Below are positions 1-5,775 of a stretch of DNA of 12,244 bases, piece after piece. The first letter of the stretch is position 1. Each line of letters opens with the position of its first letter. A model generated the notes under the pieces. It saw only the letters and a list, made by a program, of their open reading frames with translations. It did no database searches and was not told where the DNA came from. Origin of the DNA: Syntrophaceae bacterium (GTDB lineage: Bacteria > Desulfobacterota > Syntrophia > Syntrophales > UBA2210); NCBI GenBank assembly GCA_030619435.1, contig JAUXBI010000019.1:1-12244 (forward strand), in the 5' to 3' direction. A program made the translations under genes and the position numbers.

Positions 1-167
1 CTAAGAGATTTAGTCTGACCGCGAAGGGAAAGGTAAAAAGGAGCAAGGCGTATTCCAGCCATATCCTGACCAAGAAGACAACCAAAAGGAAGAGGAATCT
101 GAGGAAATCAGATCTCCTCGATAAAAGCGATATGAACGGGATCAGAAAACTGATTCCTTATGCGTAA
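1..167 (+). CDS. rpmI: 50S ribosomal protein L35, 3' end (5' truncated)
   Basis: This is the C-terminal 54 residues of ribosomal protein L35, a small basic protein of the large ribosomal subunit. The reading frame starts at base 3 and ends with TAA at 165-167. The visible protein has the L35 features: [14 protein letters not shown] near the start, the segment [16 protein letters not shown], and the ending [11 protein letters not shown]. Full L35 is about 65 residues, so only about ten residues and the start codon lie outside the window. It sits 15 bp upstream of rplT, the usual rpmI-rplT arrangement, normally preceded by infC, which would lie just outside. The family call is firm; the N-terminus cannot be seen. 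Confidence 0.96.
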   Translation, partial: KRFSLTAKGKVKRSKAYSSHILTKKTTKRKRNLRKSDLLDKSDMNGIRKLIPYA

Positions 168-182
168 AGCAGGGAGATATAT

Positions 183-533
183 ATGCCAAGGGTAAAAAGA
201 AGTATACACGCGAAAAAGAAGAGAAGAGGAGTTCTTAAACTTGCAAAGGGGTATTTCGGTGCGAGGAGCAGGTTGTACCGAACCGCTACTGAAGCTGTTG
301 AAAGAGCGATGAAATACTCCTATAGGGATCGCAGGGTAAGAAAGCGTAATTTCAGAAAACTTTGGATCGCGAGAATAAATGCCGCTGCCCGCATGAATGG
401 TATTTCGTACAGCAGGTTTATAAATGGGATGAAGAACGCGGATATTGACCTGGACAGAAAAATACTTGCGGATCTTGCAGTCCACGATCCCGGAGCCTTT
501 TCAAGGATTGCCGGGATGGCGAAAGGCGAGTAA
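183..533 (+). CDS. rplT: 50S ribosomal protein L20
   Basis: L20 binds 23S rRNA early in assembly of the large ribosomal subunit. The 116-residue product has the typical length and layout: a highly basic N-terminal tail ([20 protein letters not shown]), the conserved [13 protein letters not shown] stretch, [20 protein letters not shown], and a globular C-terminal domain with [13 protein letters not shown]. The ATG at 183 follows an AGGGAG ribosome binding site. The stop lies only 5 bp before the pheS start, so the two are probably translationally coupled. In other bacteria L20 represses its own operon by binding the leader mRNA; that leader would be upstream of infC, and I see no such structure here. 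Confidence 0.98.
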   Translation: MPRVKRSIHAKKKRRGVLKLAKGYFGARSRLYRTATEAVERAMKYSYRDRRVRKRNFRKLWIARINAAARMNGISYSRFINGMKNADIDLDRKILADLAVHDPGAFSRIAGMAKGE

Positions 534-538
534 ATTAC

Positions 539-1555
539 GTGAAGGAAGCCCTCGAAGATCTGCGGAGAAAGGCCGATGATGAGATACGTTCAGCAAAGAC
601 CGGCGAAGAGTTTATCAGCATAAAAACCAGATATCTTGGCAGAAAGGGCCTTCTCACCAGCCTCCTCCGGGGTTTGAAAGATGTTACACCCGAAGAGAAA
701 CCTGTTCTCGGTAAGCTTTCCAACGACATAAAAAAATCCCTCCTGGAAAAGATAGAGAAAGCCCTGGAAGATATAACATCCAGTGAAAAGCACAGCTCTC
801 TGAGTAAGGATAGGATCGACGTAACTCTTCCCGGCAGGGGTGTAAGATGTGGGAAGATTCATCCCGTGACAAGGGTGGAACGCGAGATATGCGATATATT
901 TTCAACCCTGGGATTTTCCGTGGTGGAGGGTCCCGAGGTTGAATTGACTTATTATAATTTCGAGGCTCTCAATATCCCTGGAGATCACCCCGCTAGGGAT
1001 ATACATGACACATTCTATGTAACCGATAACGTTGCCCTGCGCACCCATACTTCTCCTGTCCAGATCAGGACAATGGAAAAACAATCCCCCCCCGTGAGAA
1101 TTATCTCACCCGGTAAGGTATACCGGCCCGATTCCGATATTTCTCATACACCCATGTTTCATCAGGTTGAGGGATTGTTGGTTGATGAGAACATCACATT
1201 CGGGAATCTTAAAGGAACCCTGACATTTTTTCTCCGGCAGATGTTCGGTAGTGGCACCCTGCTAAGGTTTCGTCCAAGCTTCTTCCCCTTCACAGAACCG
1301 AGCGCAGAGGTTGACATACAATGCGTGATGTGTAGAGGTGCCGGCTGTCGGGTGTGTGGACACAGCGGGTGGATAGAAATTCTTGGATGCGGAATGGTTG
1401 ATCCCGAGGTTTTTAAGACGGTGAACTATGATACCGAAAAAATCTCAGGCTTTGCTTTCGGCCTCGGTGTGGAGAGAATCGCGATGCTTAAATACGGCAT
1501 ATCGGATATTCGTCTGTTTTTCGAAAATGACAGGAAATTCCTGGAACAATTCTAG
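539..1555 (+). CDS. pheS: Phenylalanine--tRNA ligase alpha subunit
   Basis: PheS is the catalytic subunit of the alpha2-beta2 phenylalanyl-tRNA synthetase; it activates phenylalanine with ATP and charges tRNA-Phe in the cytoplasm. The product is 338 residues, normal for the family. An N-terminal coiled-coil region (about 1-90) contains TRYLGRKGLLTSLLRGLKD. The class II catalytic core follows, with motif 2 (VYRPDSDISHTPMFHQVEG, residues 194-212), the FTEPSAEVDI segment, and motif 3 (GFAFGLGVERIAMLKYGI). Residues 262-273 carry four cysteines spaced CxxC-x4-CxxC just before GWIEILGCGM, a Firmicutes-like version rather than the cysteine-free E. coli form. The start is GTG at 539, with AAAGGCGAG upstream overlapping the rplT end; no in-frame ATG fits better. 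pheT follows after 29 bp. Confidence 0.97.
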   Translation: MKEALEDLRRKADDEIRSAKTGEEFISIKTRYLGRKGLLTSLLRGLKDVTPEEKPVLGKLSNDIKKSLLEKIEKALEDITSSEKHSSLSKDRIDVTLPGRGVRCGKIHPVTRVEREICDIFSTLGFSVVEGPEVELTYYNFEALNIPGDHPARDIHDTFYVTDNVALRTHTSPVQIRTMEKQSPPVRIISPGKVYRPDSDISHTPMFHQVEGLLVDENITFGNLKGTLTFFLRQMFGSGTLLRFRPSFFPFTEPSAEVDIQCVMCRGAGCRVCGHSGWIEILGCGMVDPEVFKTVNYDTEKISGFAFGLGVERIAMLKYGISDIRLFFENDRKFLEQF

Positions 1556-1584
1556 ACTTTTCTAATCAGTGGTGGTGAATATAT

Positions 1585-4005
1585 ATGTTAGTCAGTCTCA
1601 AGTGGTTAAGGGATTATATTGATGTGGAGTTAACTCCGGAGGAGATTGCCGCGAAGTTGACAATGGCCGGCCTGGAGGTCGATTCCATAGACAGGATAAC
1701 CCCCGGTTTCTCTGGCGTGGTTGTCGCGAAGATACTTTCAGTAAAACCCCATCCCAATGCTGATAAACTTTCATTATGTGAAGTTTCCACGGGTGATCAG
1801 GTCTTTCCGGTGGTATGTGGCGCAAAAAACATAAACGCGGGCGATATCGTTCCACTGGCGAAAGTGGGGGCGACCATACCGGGGGGATACACGATAAAGA
1901 GGTCCAGATTAAGGGGAGAGATATCCGAGGGGATGCTGTGCTCCGAAGAGGAGCTGGGGATAGGCGAAGACACAACAGGTATAATGATGTTGCCCGGCAA
2001 TCTCAAATTTGGTGAAGATCTGGCTGGAGCCCTTGACCTGGAGGATGTAGCACTCGAGATATCCATTACACCCAATCGTTCCGATTGCCTGAGCATGATA
2101 GGTATAGCGAGAGAAATAGCGGCCATGACAGGGGGAGAGGTCAGATATCCCGATATAGAATTCGAGGAGAAGGGAGGAGGTACAGTCGCTCTGACTTCTG
2201 TAAATATACTCGATCCCGAGCTGTGTCCCAGATATGCCGCCAGGCTTATAAAGGATATTGAAATAAAGCCTTCTCCGGCATGGATGCGCATGAGGCTTGA
2301 AGCAGTGGGATTGCGAGCGATCAATAATGTTGTTGATATAACGAATTTTGTCATGATGGAGTATGGCCAACCACTACATGCGTTTAATTTCAGGTCTCTC
2401 GAAGAAGGACGAATTGTTGTAAGAGGCGCGACGGAAGGTGAGGAGTTTATTTCACTGGATGAGAAGCCAAGGGCACTTAGTGCCAATACACTTATGATAT
2501 GTGACGGCGTCAAACCGATTGCGATTGCCGGCATAATGGGCGGGCTTGATTCCGAGGTGGAGGAGGACACAAAAGATGTTCTTCTTGAGAGCGCCTATTT
2601 CAACCCCTCCTCAATTCGCAAATCCTCGAGGTCTATGGGGATGAGTACAGACGCTGCCTTTCGCTTTGAAAGGGGAATAGACCCTGAGGGAGTTGTGCGT
2701 GCCCTCAACAGGGCTGCTCAACTGATAGCCGACCTGTCGGGTGGTTACATATGCAGGGGTTATATCGATGAATATCCCCGGAAGATAGAAACGGTAAAAA
2801 ACATACCTCTGCGGCCGGAAAGGGTGAACAGGGTTCTGGGCACACAAATTGGCGCAGGGGAGATGAAGGATATCCTTGAAAAGCTTGAAATGACAGTGAC
2901 AGACAATGGAGAGAGGGGGTACCTTGTGACACCTCCAACTTTCCGGGTGGACATCTCAAGAGAGGTAGACCTGACTGAGGAGATAGCAAGGATCCATGGT
3001 TACGAGGGCATCCCTGTATCTCTATCGGCACTTTCAACCGGAACAGGAACTTCGAATGATAAAAGAATACTTGAAGACAGAATAAGGACCATATTCAACG
3101 GGTATGGCTATTCAGAGGTTATAAATTACAGTTTCACCACCCCGTCATCGGCGGATATTCTCGGTCTGAGCGTAGATGATAAGAGGCGCAGGGTGATAAA
3201 ACTTAAAGCTCCTCTTAGCGAAGAGATGTCCGTTATGAGAACCGGTCTTGTATACGGTCTTCTCGAAACGATGAGAAAAAACATCAGTGCCGGTAATTAT
3301 GACCTTAGGATGTTCGAAATAGGGAAGGTATTTACGGATACTGGCGAAGAACTGCCCATGGAGAATGAAAGAGTGGGGGGTCTTGTCACCGGTTCCAGAT
3401 ATGACAGGCTGTGGCACTTCGATGACGGGTTGCATTCCGATTTTTACGATCTTAAGGGATGCGTGGAAAATCTGTTTGATGTCCTGAGAATTCGTGATAT
3501 CCGGTTCAAATCCGATTGTGATCAGCCCTTTCTCCATCCCGGAAGGTCGTGTTATATTGTGTCAGACGGCAAGGTAATTGGATTTCTGGGCGATGTTCAT
3601 CCCGATATCCTCGAGAAGATGGATATAAAAGGAAAGGCTGTGGTCTTCGAGCTTGATCTCCAGTCGATTGCAGCCCTATCCCGCGAGGGATTGATCTACA
3701 GAGATATCCCGAAGTTTCCGTCTGTTTCAAGAGATGTCGCGTTTGTGGTGGCTGAAACAGTTGAGGGGAAATATATATTGGATCTTGTCCTCAAGGGTCG
3801 GGAAAAATTACTTGAGTGTACAGATATATTTGATGTATATACCGGGAAAGGGATTCCTAACGGAATGAAAAGTCTGGCCGTGAGATTTACGTATCGTTCA
3901 GCCGAGAGAACCCTGACGGACAGCGAGGTTGACAGGGCCCATGACAGGCTCGTGGAAAAGATAGTTGAACACACGGGTGCAAAGATCAGGGGCTTGGGGG
4001 TTTAA
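1585..4005 (+). CDS. pheT: Phenylalanine--tRNA ligase beta subunit
   Basis: PheT is the large beta subunit of phenylalanyl-tRNA synthetase; it binds the tRNA and edits mischarged Tyr-tRNA-Phe. The product is 806 residues, against about 795-800 for typical long bacterial forms. Domains in order: the N-terminal MLVSLKWLRDYIDV; an EMAP/Myf-like tRNA-binding domain (about 38-150, with KPHPNADKLSLCEV and EGMLCSEEELG); the B3/B4 editing domain (about 210-395, with RAINNVVDITNFVM and AAFRFERGIDPEG at 357-369); a B5 domain (about 405-475, with PTFRVDISREVDLTEEIARI just after it); a catalytic-like core; and the C-terminal FDX-ACB anticodon-binding domain (about 712-805, starting FPSVSRDVAFVV). The ATG at 1585 follows GGTGGTGA. 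ihfA begins 23 bp downstream with no terminator between. Confidence 0.97.
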   Translation: MLVSLKWLRDYIDVELTPEEIAAKLTMAGLEVDSIDRITPGFSGVVVAKILSVKPHPNADKLSLCEVSTGDQVFPVVCGAKNINAGDIVPLAKVGATIPGGYTIKRSRLRGEISEGMLCSEEELGIGEDTTGIMMLPGNLKFGEDLAGALDLEDVALEISITPNRSDCLSMIGIAREIAAMTGGEVRYPDIEFEEKGGGTVALTSVNILDPELCPRYAARLIKDIEIKPSPAWMRMRLEAVGLRAINNVVDITNFVMMEYGQPLHAFNFRSLEEGRIVVRGATEGEEFISLDEKPRALSANTLMICDGVKPIAIAGIMGGLDSEVEEDTKDVLLESAYFNPSSIRKSSRSMGMSTDAAFRFERGIDPEGVVRALNRAAQLIADLSGGYICRGYIDEYPRKIETVKNIPLRPERVNRVLGTQIGAGEMKDILEKLEMTVTDNGERGYLVTPPTFRVDISREVDLTEEIARIHGYEGIPVSLSALSTGTGTSNDKRILEDRIRTIFNGYGYSEVINYSFTTPSSADILGLSVDDKRRRVIKLKAPLSEEMSVMRTGLVYGLLETMRKNISAGNYDLRMFEIGKVFTDTGEELPMENERVGGLVTGSRYDRLWHFDDGLHSDFYDLKGCVENLFDVLRIRDIRFKSDCDQPFLHPGRSCYIVSDGKVIGFLGDVHPDILEKMDIKGKAVVFELDLQSIAALSREGLIYRDIPKFPSVSRDVAFVVAETVEGKYILDLVLKGREKLLECTDIFDVYTGKGIPNGMKSLAVRFTYRSAERTLTDSEVDRAHDRLVEKIVEHTGAKIRGLGV

Positions 4006-4028
4006 ATACCATAACCAGGGAGGGAAAA

Positions 4029-4304
4029 ATGACAAAAGCTGATATAATAAGGAATGTACATGAGAAAATAGGTGTCTCTAAGAACGATTCTGCCCGCTTA
4101 GTGGAGTCGGTTTTTGATATCATAAAAGAAACCCTTGCCGCAGGTGAGGATGTAAAGATTTCCGGGTTTGGCAAATTAAGCATCAGAGAAAAACAGGCTC
4201 GCAGGGGGAGAAATCCCCAGACCGGCGAAGAAATAGAGATATCGGCCAGGAAAGTTCTGACCTTTAAATCAAGTCAGGTGTTAAAAAAAGCGTTAAACGC
4301 ATGA
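4029..4304 (+). CDS. ihfA: Integration host factor alpha-type DNA-binding protein
   Basis: This 91-residue protein belongs to the HU/IHF family of small dimeric DNA-bending proteins of the nucleoid. It begins MTKADIIRNVHEKIGVSKND, has the core GEDVKISGFGKLSIREKQAR, and carries the flexible DNA-inserting arm RRGRNPQTGEEIEI with the intercalating proline at residue 63. Its place directly after pheT matches the pheST-ihfA (himA) order of proteobacteria and favours IHF alpha over HU. IHF alpha normally pairs with IHF beta, which is not in the window; in some lineages such proteins act as homodimers. A strong ribosome binding site, GGGAGGG, precedes the ATG. Confidence 0.92.
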   Translation: MTKADIIRNVHEKIGVSKNDSARLVESVFDIIKETLAAGEDVKISGFGKLSIREKQARRGRNPQTGEEIEISARKVLTFKSSQVLKKALNA

Positions 4305-4349
4305 TGACCTGAATGGTTATCCTGTCTTGAATTTTGCGGGTTCTCTATT

Positions 4350-4676
4350 ATGGTTATTCCTGATAAGAATTATTTCCGTATCGGTGAGGTAAGCGAGATA
4401 TTGGGCGTAGAGCCTTACGTTGTCAGGTACTGGGAGTCGGAGTTCAAGTCCGTGAGGCCTGCGAGGACAAGATCGGATCAGCGTCTTTACAGAAGGAAAG
4501 ACGTGGAGCAGTTACTGACAATCAGAGATCTGCTGTATGAAGAGTTGTTTACCATAGCCGGGGCCAGAAAAAGGCTGGCTGACATAAATCGTGGAGAAAA
4601 CAATTCTGCTGATGAAAATGGCAGGCTGATTGGCATCAAAAGGAGATTAAAGGAAATAAAAGAGATTGTCGGTTGA
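4350..4676 (+). CDS. Short MerR-family transcriptional regulator
   Basis: This is a 108-residue DNA-binding protein whose N-terminal half is a MerR-type winged helix-turn-helix: [20 protein letters not shown] (about 7-26), then [21 protein letters not shown], the typical recognition helix and wing. After [26 protein letters not shown] only a short charged tail (about 77-108) remains, so the usual effector-binding or metal-binding domain is missing and no inducer can be proposed. It lies 45 bp after ihfA in the same direction. A stand-alone MerR gene after pheT-ihfA is, as I recall, common in Desulfobacterota genomes. No strong Shine-Dalgarno sequence precedes the ATG at 4350, so translation may be weak. 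Its target genes are unknown. Confidence 0.88.
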   Translation: MVIPDKNYFRIGEVSEILGVEPYVVRYWESEFKSVRPARTRSDQRLYRRKDVEQLLTIRDLLYEELFTIAGARKRLADINRGENNSADENGRLIGIKRRLKEIKEIVG

Positions 4677-4703
4677 ATGTGAGGATCATCCAGAGTGCGC
4701 ATA

Positions 4704-4745
4704 AAAAGGCCGGTTAAAGGTATTAGCTTTAGCCGGCCTTCTGTT
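4704..4745. terminator. Probable bidirectional intrinsic terminator between merR and the PxxKW gene
   Basis: A 14-bp stem with one G-U-type pair is formed by arms 4706-4719 (AAGGCCGGTTAAAG) and 4727-4740 (CTTTAGCCGGCCTT), around a 7-nt loop. On the minus strand the stem ends in a TTTTTAT run, a good termination signal for the leftward PxxKW gene. On the + strand the tail after the stem is TT-CTGTTTA, weaker but usable for the pheST-ihfA-merR operon. The position between two convergent genes fits a shared terminator. Confidence 0.78.
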
Positions 4746-4795
4746 TACAATAAAACTCTTCAATCAAAGCCTGCCGTAAAATCTTTCTGCGGAGG

Positions 4796-5077
4796 CTATC
4801 TCCTCGATCCTCTCTTTGACGCTTTCAACGGGTTGATTTTCTGGGACTCTTCTTCAGCCGTTTTTTCTATATGTGTTGCTGATGGACATCCACCGATGGC
4901 CCATTTCCGCGCAGGATCAGGGTAAATAGCGCAGTATTTTCCGGTAGGATATTCTACGCACTTGCTGCATCCTTCACACTTGTCAATGATCGGATGACAA
5001 CTGCCTCCGTTAAAATTGCATCCTTTTCTGGTCATGAAGACACATTCAGAATTTTCCTTGATGGTTTGGCAAAGCAT
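4796..5077 (-). CDS. PxxKW-type cysteine-rich protein of unknown function
   Basis: This 93-residue soluble protein has nine cysteines (residues 3, 12, 20, 27, 34, 37, 40, 49, 64), including the cluster CEGCSKC at 34-40, and the signature P-A-R-K-W at 55-59 within YPDPARKWAIGGCP. That combination matches the PxxKW cysteine-rich family I know from Desulfobacterota, which has no established role. The cysteine spacing suggests metal or iron-sulfur binding, or a redox function; that is inference. There is no signal peptide or membrane segment, so it is probably cytoplasmic. The tail (about 70-93) is charged and probably disordered. The start is supported by AGGGGGA at 5087-5093, nine bases before the ATG at 5077. 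It is transcribed leftward towards a terminator at 4704-4745. A possible -10 element (TATACT, 5110 to 5105 on the minus strand) lies upstream, without a clear -35. Confidence 0.85.
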   Translation of the reverse strand: MLCQTIKENSECVFMTRKGCNFNGGSCHPIIDKCEGCSKCVEYPTGKYCAIYPDPARKWAIGGCPSATHIEKTAEEESQKINPLKASKRGSRR

Positions 5078-5118
5078 GGGTATTCTTCCCCCTTTTCTTG
5101 ATTAAGTATATATCGGAC

Positions 5119-5155
5119 AAAAAAAATCGGGCCACCATACCGCAAGTGCCCCGAT
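5119..5155 (-). terminator. Intrinsic terminator-like hairpin on the minus strand, upstream of the PxxKW gene
   Basis: Read on the minus strand, arms 5155-5146 (ATCGGGGCAC) and 5135-5126 (GTGGCCCGAT) pair over ten positions with a single G-G mismatch. The loop is 10 nt and the stem runs directly into eight T residues (complement of A5119-5126). This is the classic form of a Rho-independent terminator. It faces the same way as the PxxKW gene but lies 42 bp before its start, so it would end a transcript beginning further right, or act as an attenuator in the leader of that gene. Neither has been shown. Confidence 0.6.
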
Positions 5156-5194
5156 AGTTGCAGATGCTCCGATAGTTGCAGATGCTCCGAATAG
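5147..5194. repeat. 18-bp tandem repeat, about 2.6 copies
   Basis: Two adjacent 18-bp units (5147-5164 and 5165-5182, TGCYCCGATAGTTGCAGA) differ only at their fourth base (C or T). A partial third copy, TGCTCCGA-ATAG, follows with one inserted A. The first copy overlaps one arm of the hairpin at 5126-5155. With so few copies this is a small local duplication, not a CRISPR array; a direct-repeat protein-binding site cannot be excluded. Confidence 0.85.
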
Positions 5195-5272
5195 ACTGGA
5201 GCGCTTCCTAACAGATAAAGTATGCCATGTCAATAAAAAATCGTCCCATCCATGAGCGTGTGCTCTTGGCAA

Positions 5273-5301
5273 TTGACCGGATGTGTTAAACATGTTATTT
5301 G
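5273..5301 (+). promoter_or_regulatory. Possible sigma-70-type promoter for ptsH-ptsI
   Basis: TTGACC at 5273-5278 matches five of six -35 consensus bases and is followed after 17 bp by TATTTG (5296-5301), a poor -10 (three of six). It lies about 200 bp before ptsH and just before the candidate small ORF. It is the best match I noticed on this strand between 5156 and 5505, but is only a weak prediction. Confidence 0.28.
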
Positions 5302-5333
5302 CCACCTTGGGAAGAATGGAAGGATGTTATAAA

Positions 5334-5504
5334 ATGAAAGAGAGTTATCTGGGCGAGAATGGTAGAATTGATTTTCCGGGTGCAGTAGGTTTGTCTGGGA
5401 AAACAGGGCGGGTGAAGGGGATTAAGGCGTTTTTTTCTGTTCTGCCGAGAGCGGTTTTTATGAAATCTTTTCTCGCGGTGTTTTCCTTTGAGGTGGCAGT
5501 ATAA
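5334..5504 (+). CDS. Possible small ORF immediately upstream of ptsH, unknown product
   Basis: A 56-codon frame starts at ATG 5334, nine bases after a plausible AAGGA (5320-5324), and ends with TAA at 5502-5504, a single base before the ptsH ATG. The predicted peptide begins MKESYLGENGRIDFPG and ends in a fairly hydrophobic stretch (FFSVLPRAVFMKSFLAVFSF), too short and interrupted to call a firm membrane helix. I recognise no family. Arguments for it are the ribosome binding site, the direction and the tight spacing to ptsH. Against it are the small size, no recognisable similarity, and the possibility that it is simply an open stretch in the ptsH leader. In-frame upstream starts exist at 5283 (GTG), 5292 and 5316. 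Confidence 0.25.
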   Translation: MKESYLGENGRIDFPGAVGLSGKTGRVKGIKAFFSVLPRAVFMKSFLAVFSFEVAV

Positions 5505-5505
5505 G

Positions 5506-5775
5506 ATGAAAAAGATAAAAACGGTTACTCTAAAAAATAAACTGGGGCTTCACGCGAGGGCTGCCGCTAAGATAGTAAATGTATCGAGCAGATATGAATC
5601 TAAAATATTTCTTGAGAAAAATGGGAGAAAAGTTGAAGGCAGGAGTATTCTGGGGATATTGACCCTTGCGTGTCCCATGGGAAGTTGCATCACAGTTGAT
5701 GCTGATGGCCCGGATGCGGATGATGTTATAAGAGAGCTCGTAGAACTCGTAGACAATAAATTTGGAGAAGAGTAA
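5506..5775 (+). CDS. ptsH: HPr phosphocarrier protein of the PTS
   Basis: HPr accepts a phosphoryl group from enzyme I on a histidine and passes it to EIIA proteins or regulatory targets. The 89-residue product has the active-site motif LGLHARAAAK with His16, and the second conserved region GRSILGILTLACPMGS, whose Ser47 corresponds to the regulatory Ser46 phosphorylated by HPr kinase in Gram-positive bacteria and some proteobacteria. The fold is complete and the length normal. I place the start at ATG 5506, because GAGGTGG (5490-5496) lies nine bases upstream; the TTG at 5488 would overlap this site. ptsI begins directly after the TAA, so the two are surely co-translated. No HPr kinase or EIIA gene is visible here. 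Confidence 0.95.
   Translation: MKKIKTVTLKNKLGLHARAAAKIVNVSSRYESKIFLEKNGRKVEGRSILGILTLACPMGSCITVDADGPDADDVIRELVELVDNKFGEE

Larger units (their letters stand above)
5078..5505. other. Intergenic region between the PxxKW gene and ptsH (divergent promoters)
   Basis: These 428 bp separate two divergently transcribed genes and hold no gene I can name. From left to right they contain the ribosome binding site and possible -10 of the PxxKW gene, a minus-strand terminator-like hairpin (5119-5155), the 18-bp tandem repeat (5147-5194), a minus-strand TTGACA (5233 to 5228), a possible + strand promoter (TTGACC at 5273-5278), and a weak 56-codon ORF (5334-5504). The two genes' promoters must lie here, and the extra elements suggest an additional short transcript. 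Confidence 0.7.

Noticed and set aside
1797..2570. Long minus-strand open frame of 257 codons inside pheT
   Set aside because: It lies wholly antisense to a strongly conserved pheT coding region and is serine/proline-rich, as expected for a shadow frame; it resembles no family.
4677..4795. tRNA gene after merR
   Set aside because: No cloverleaf, T-loop motif or acceptor stem could be found; the only structure is the terminator hairpin.
5147..5194. CRISPR array
   Set aside because: The 18-bp units are directly adjacent with no spacers, number under three, and no cas gene is nearby.
5102..5305. 67-codon minus-strand frame with a repeated GASATI hexapeptide
   Set aside because: The repeat only reflects the 18-bp tandem DNA repeat, the frame runs through the terminator-like hairpin, and no convincing ribosome binding site was seen.
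5430..5460. Small hairpin with T run (CCGAGAGCGGTTTTT) before ptsH
   Set aside because: The stem is only three base pairs, too weak for an intrinsic terminator.
5488..5505. ptsH start at TTG 5488
   Set aside because: That start would lie on top of the ribosome binding site GAGGTGG; HPr proteins begin close to the ATG at 5506.
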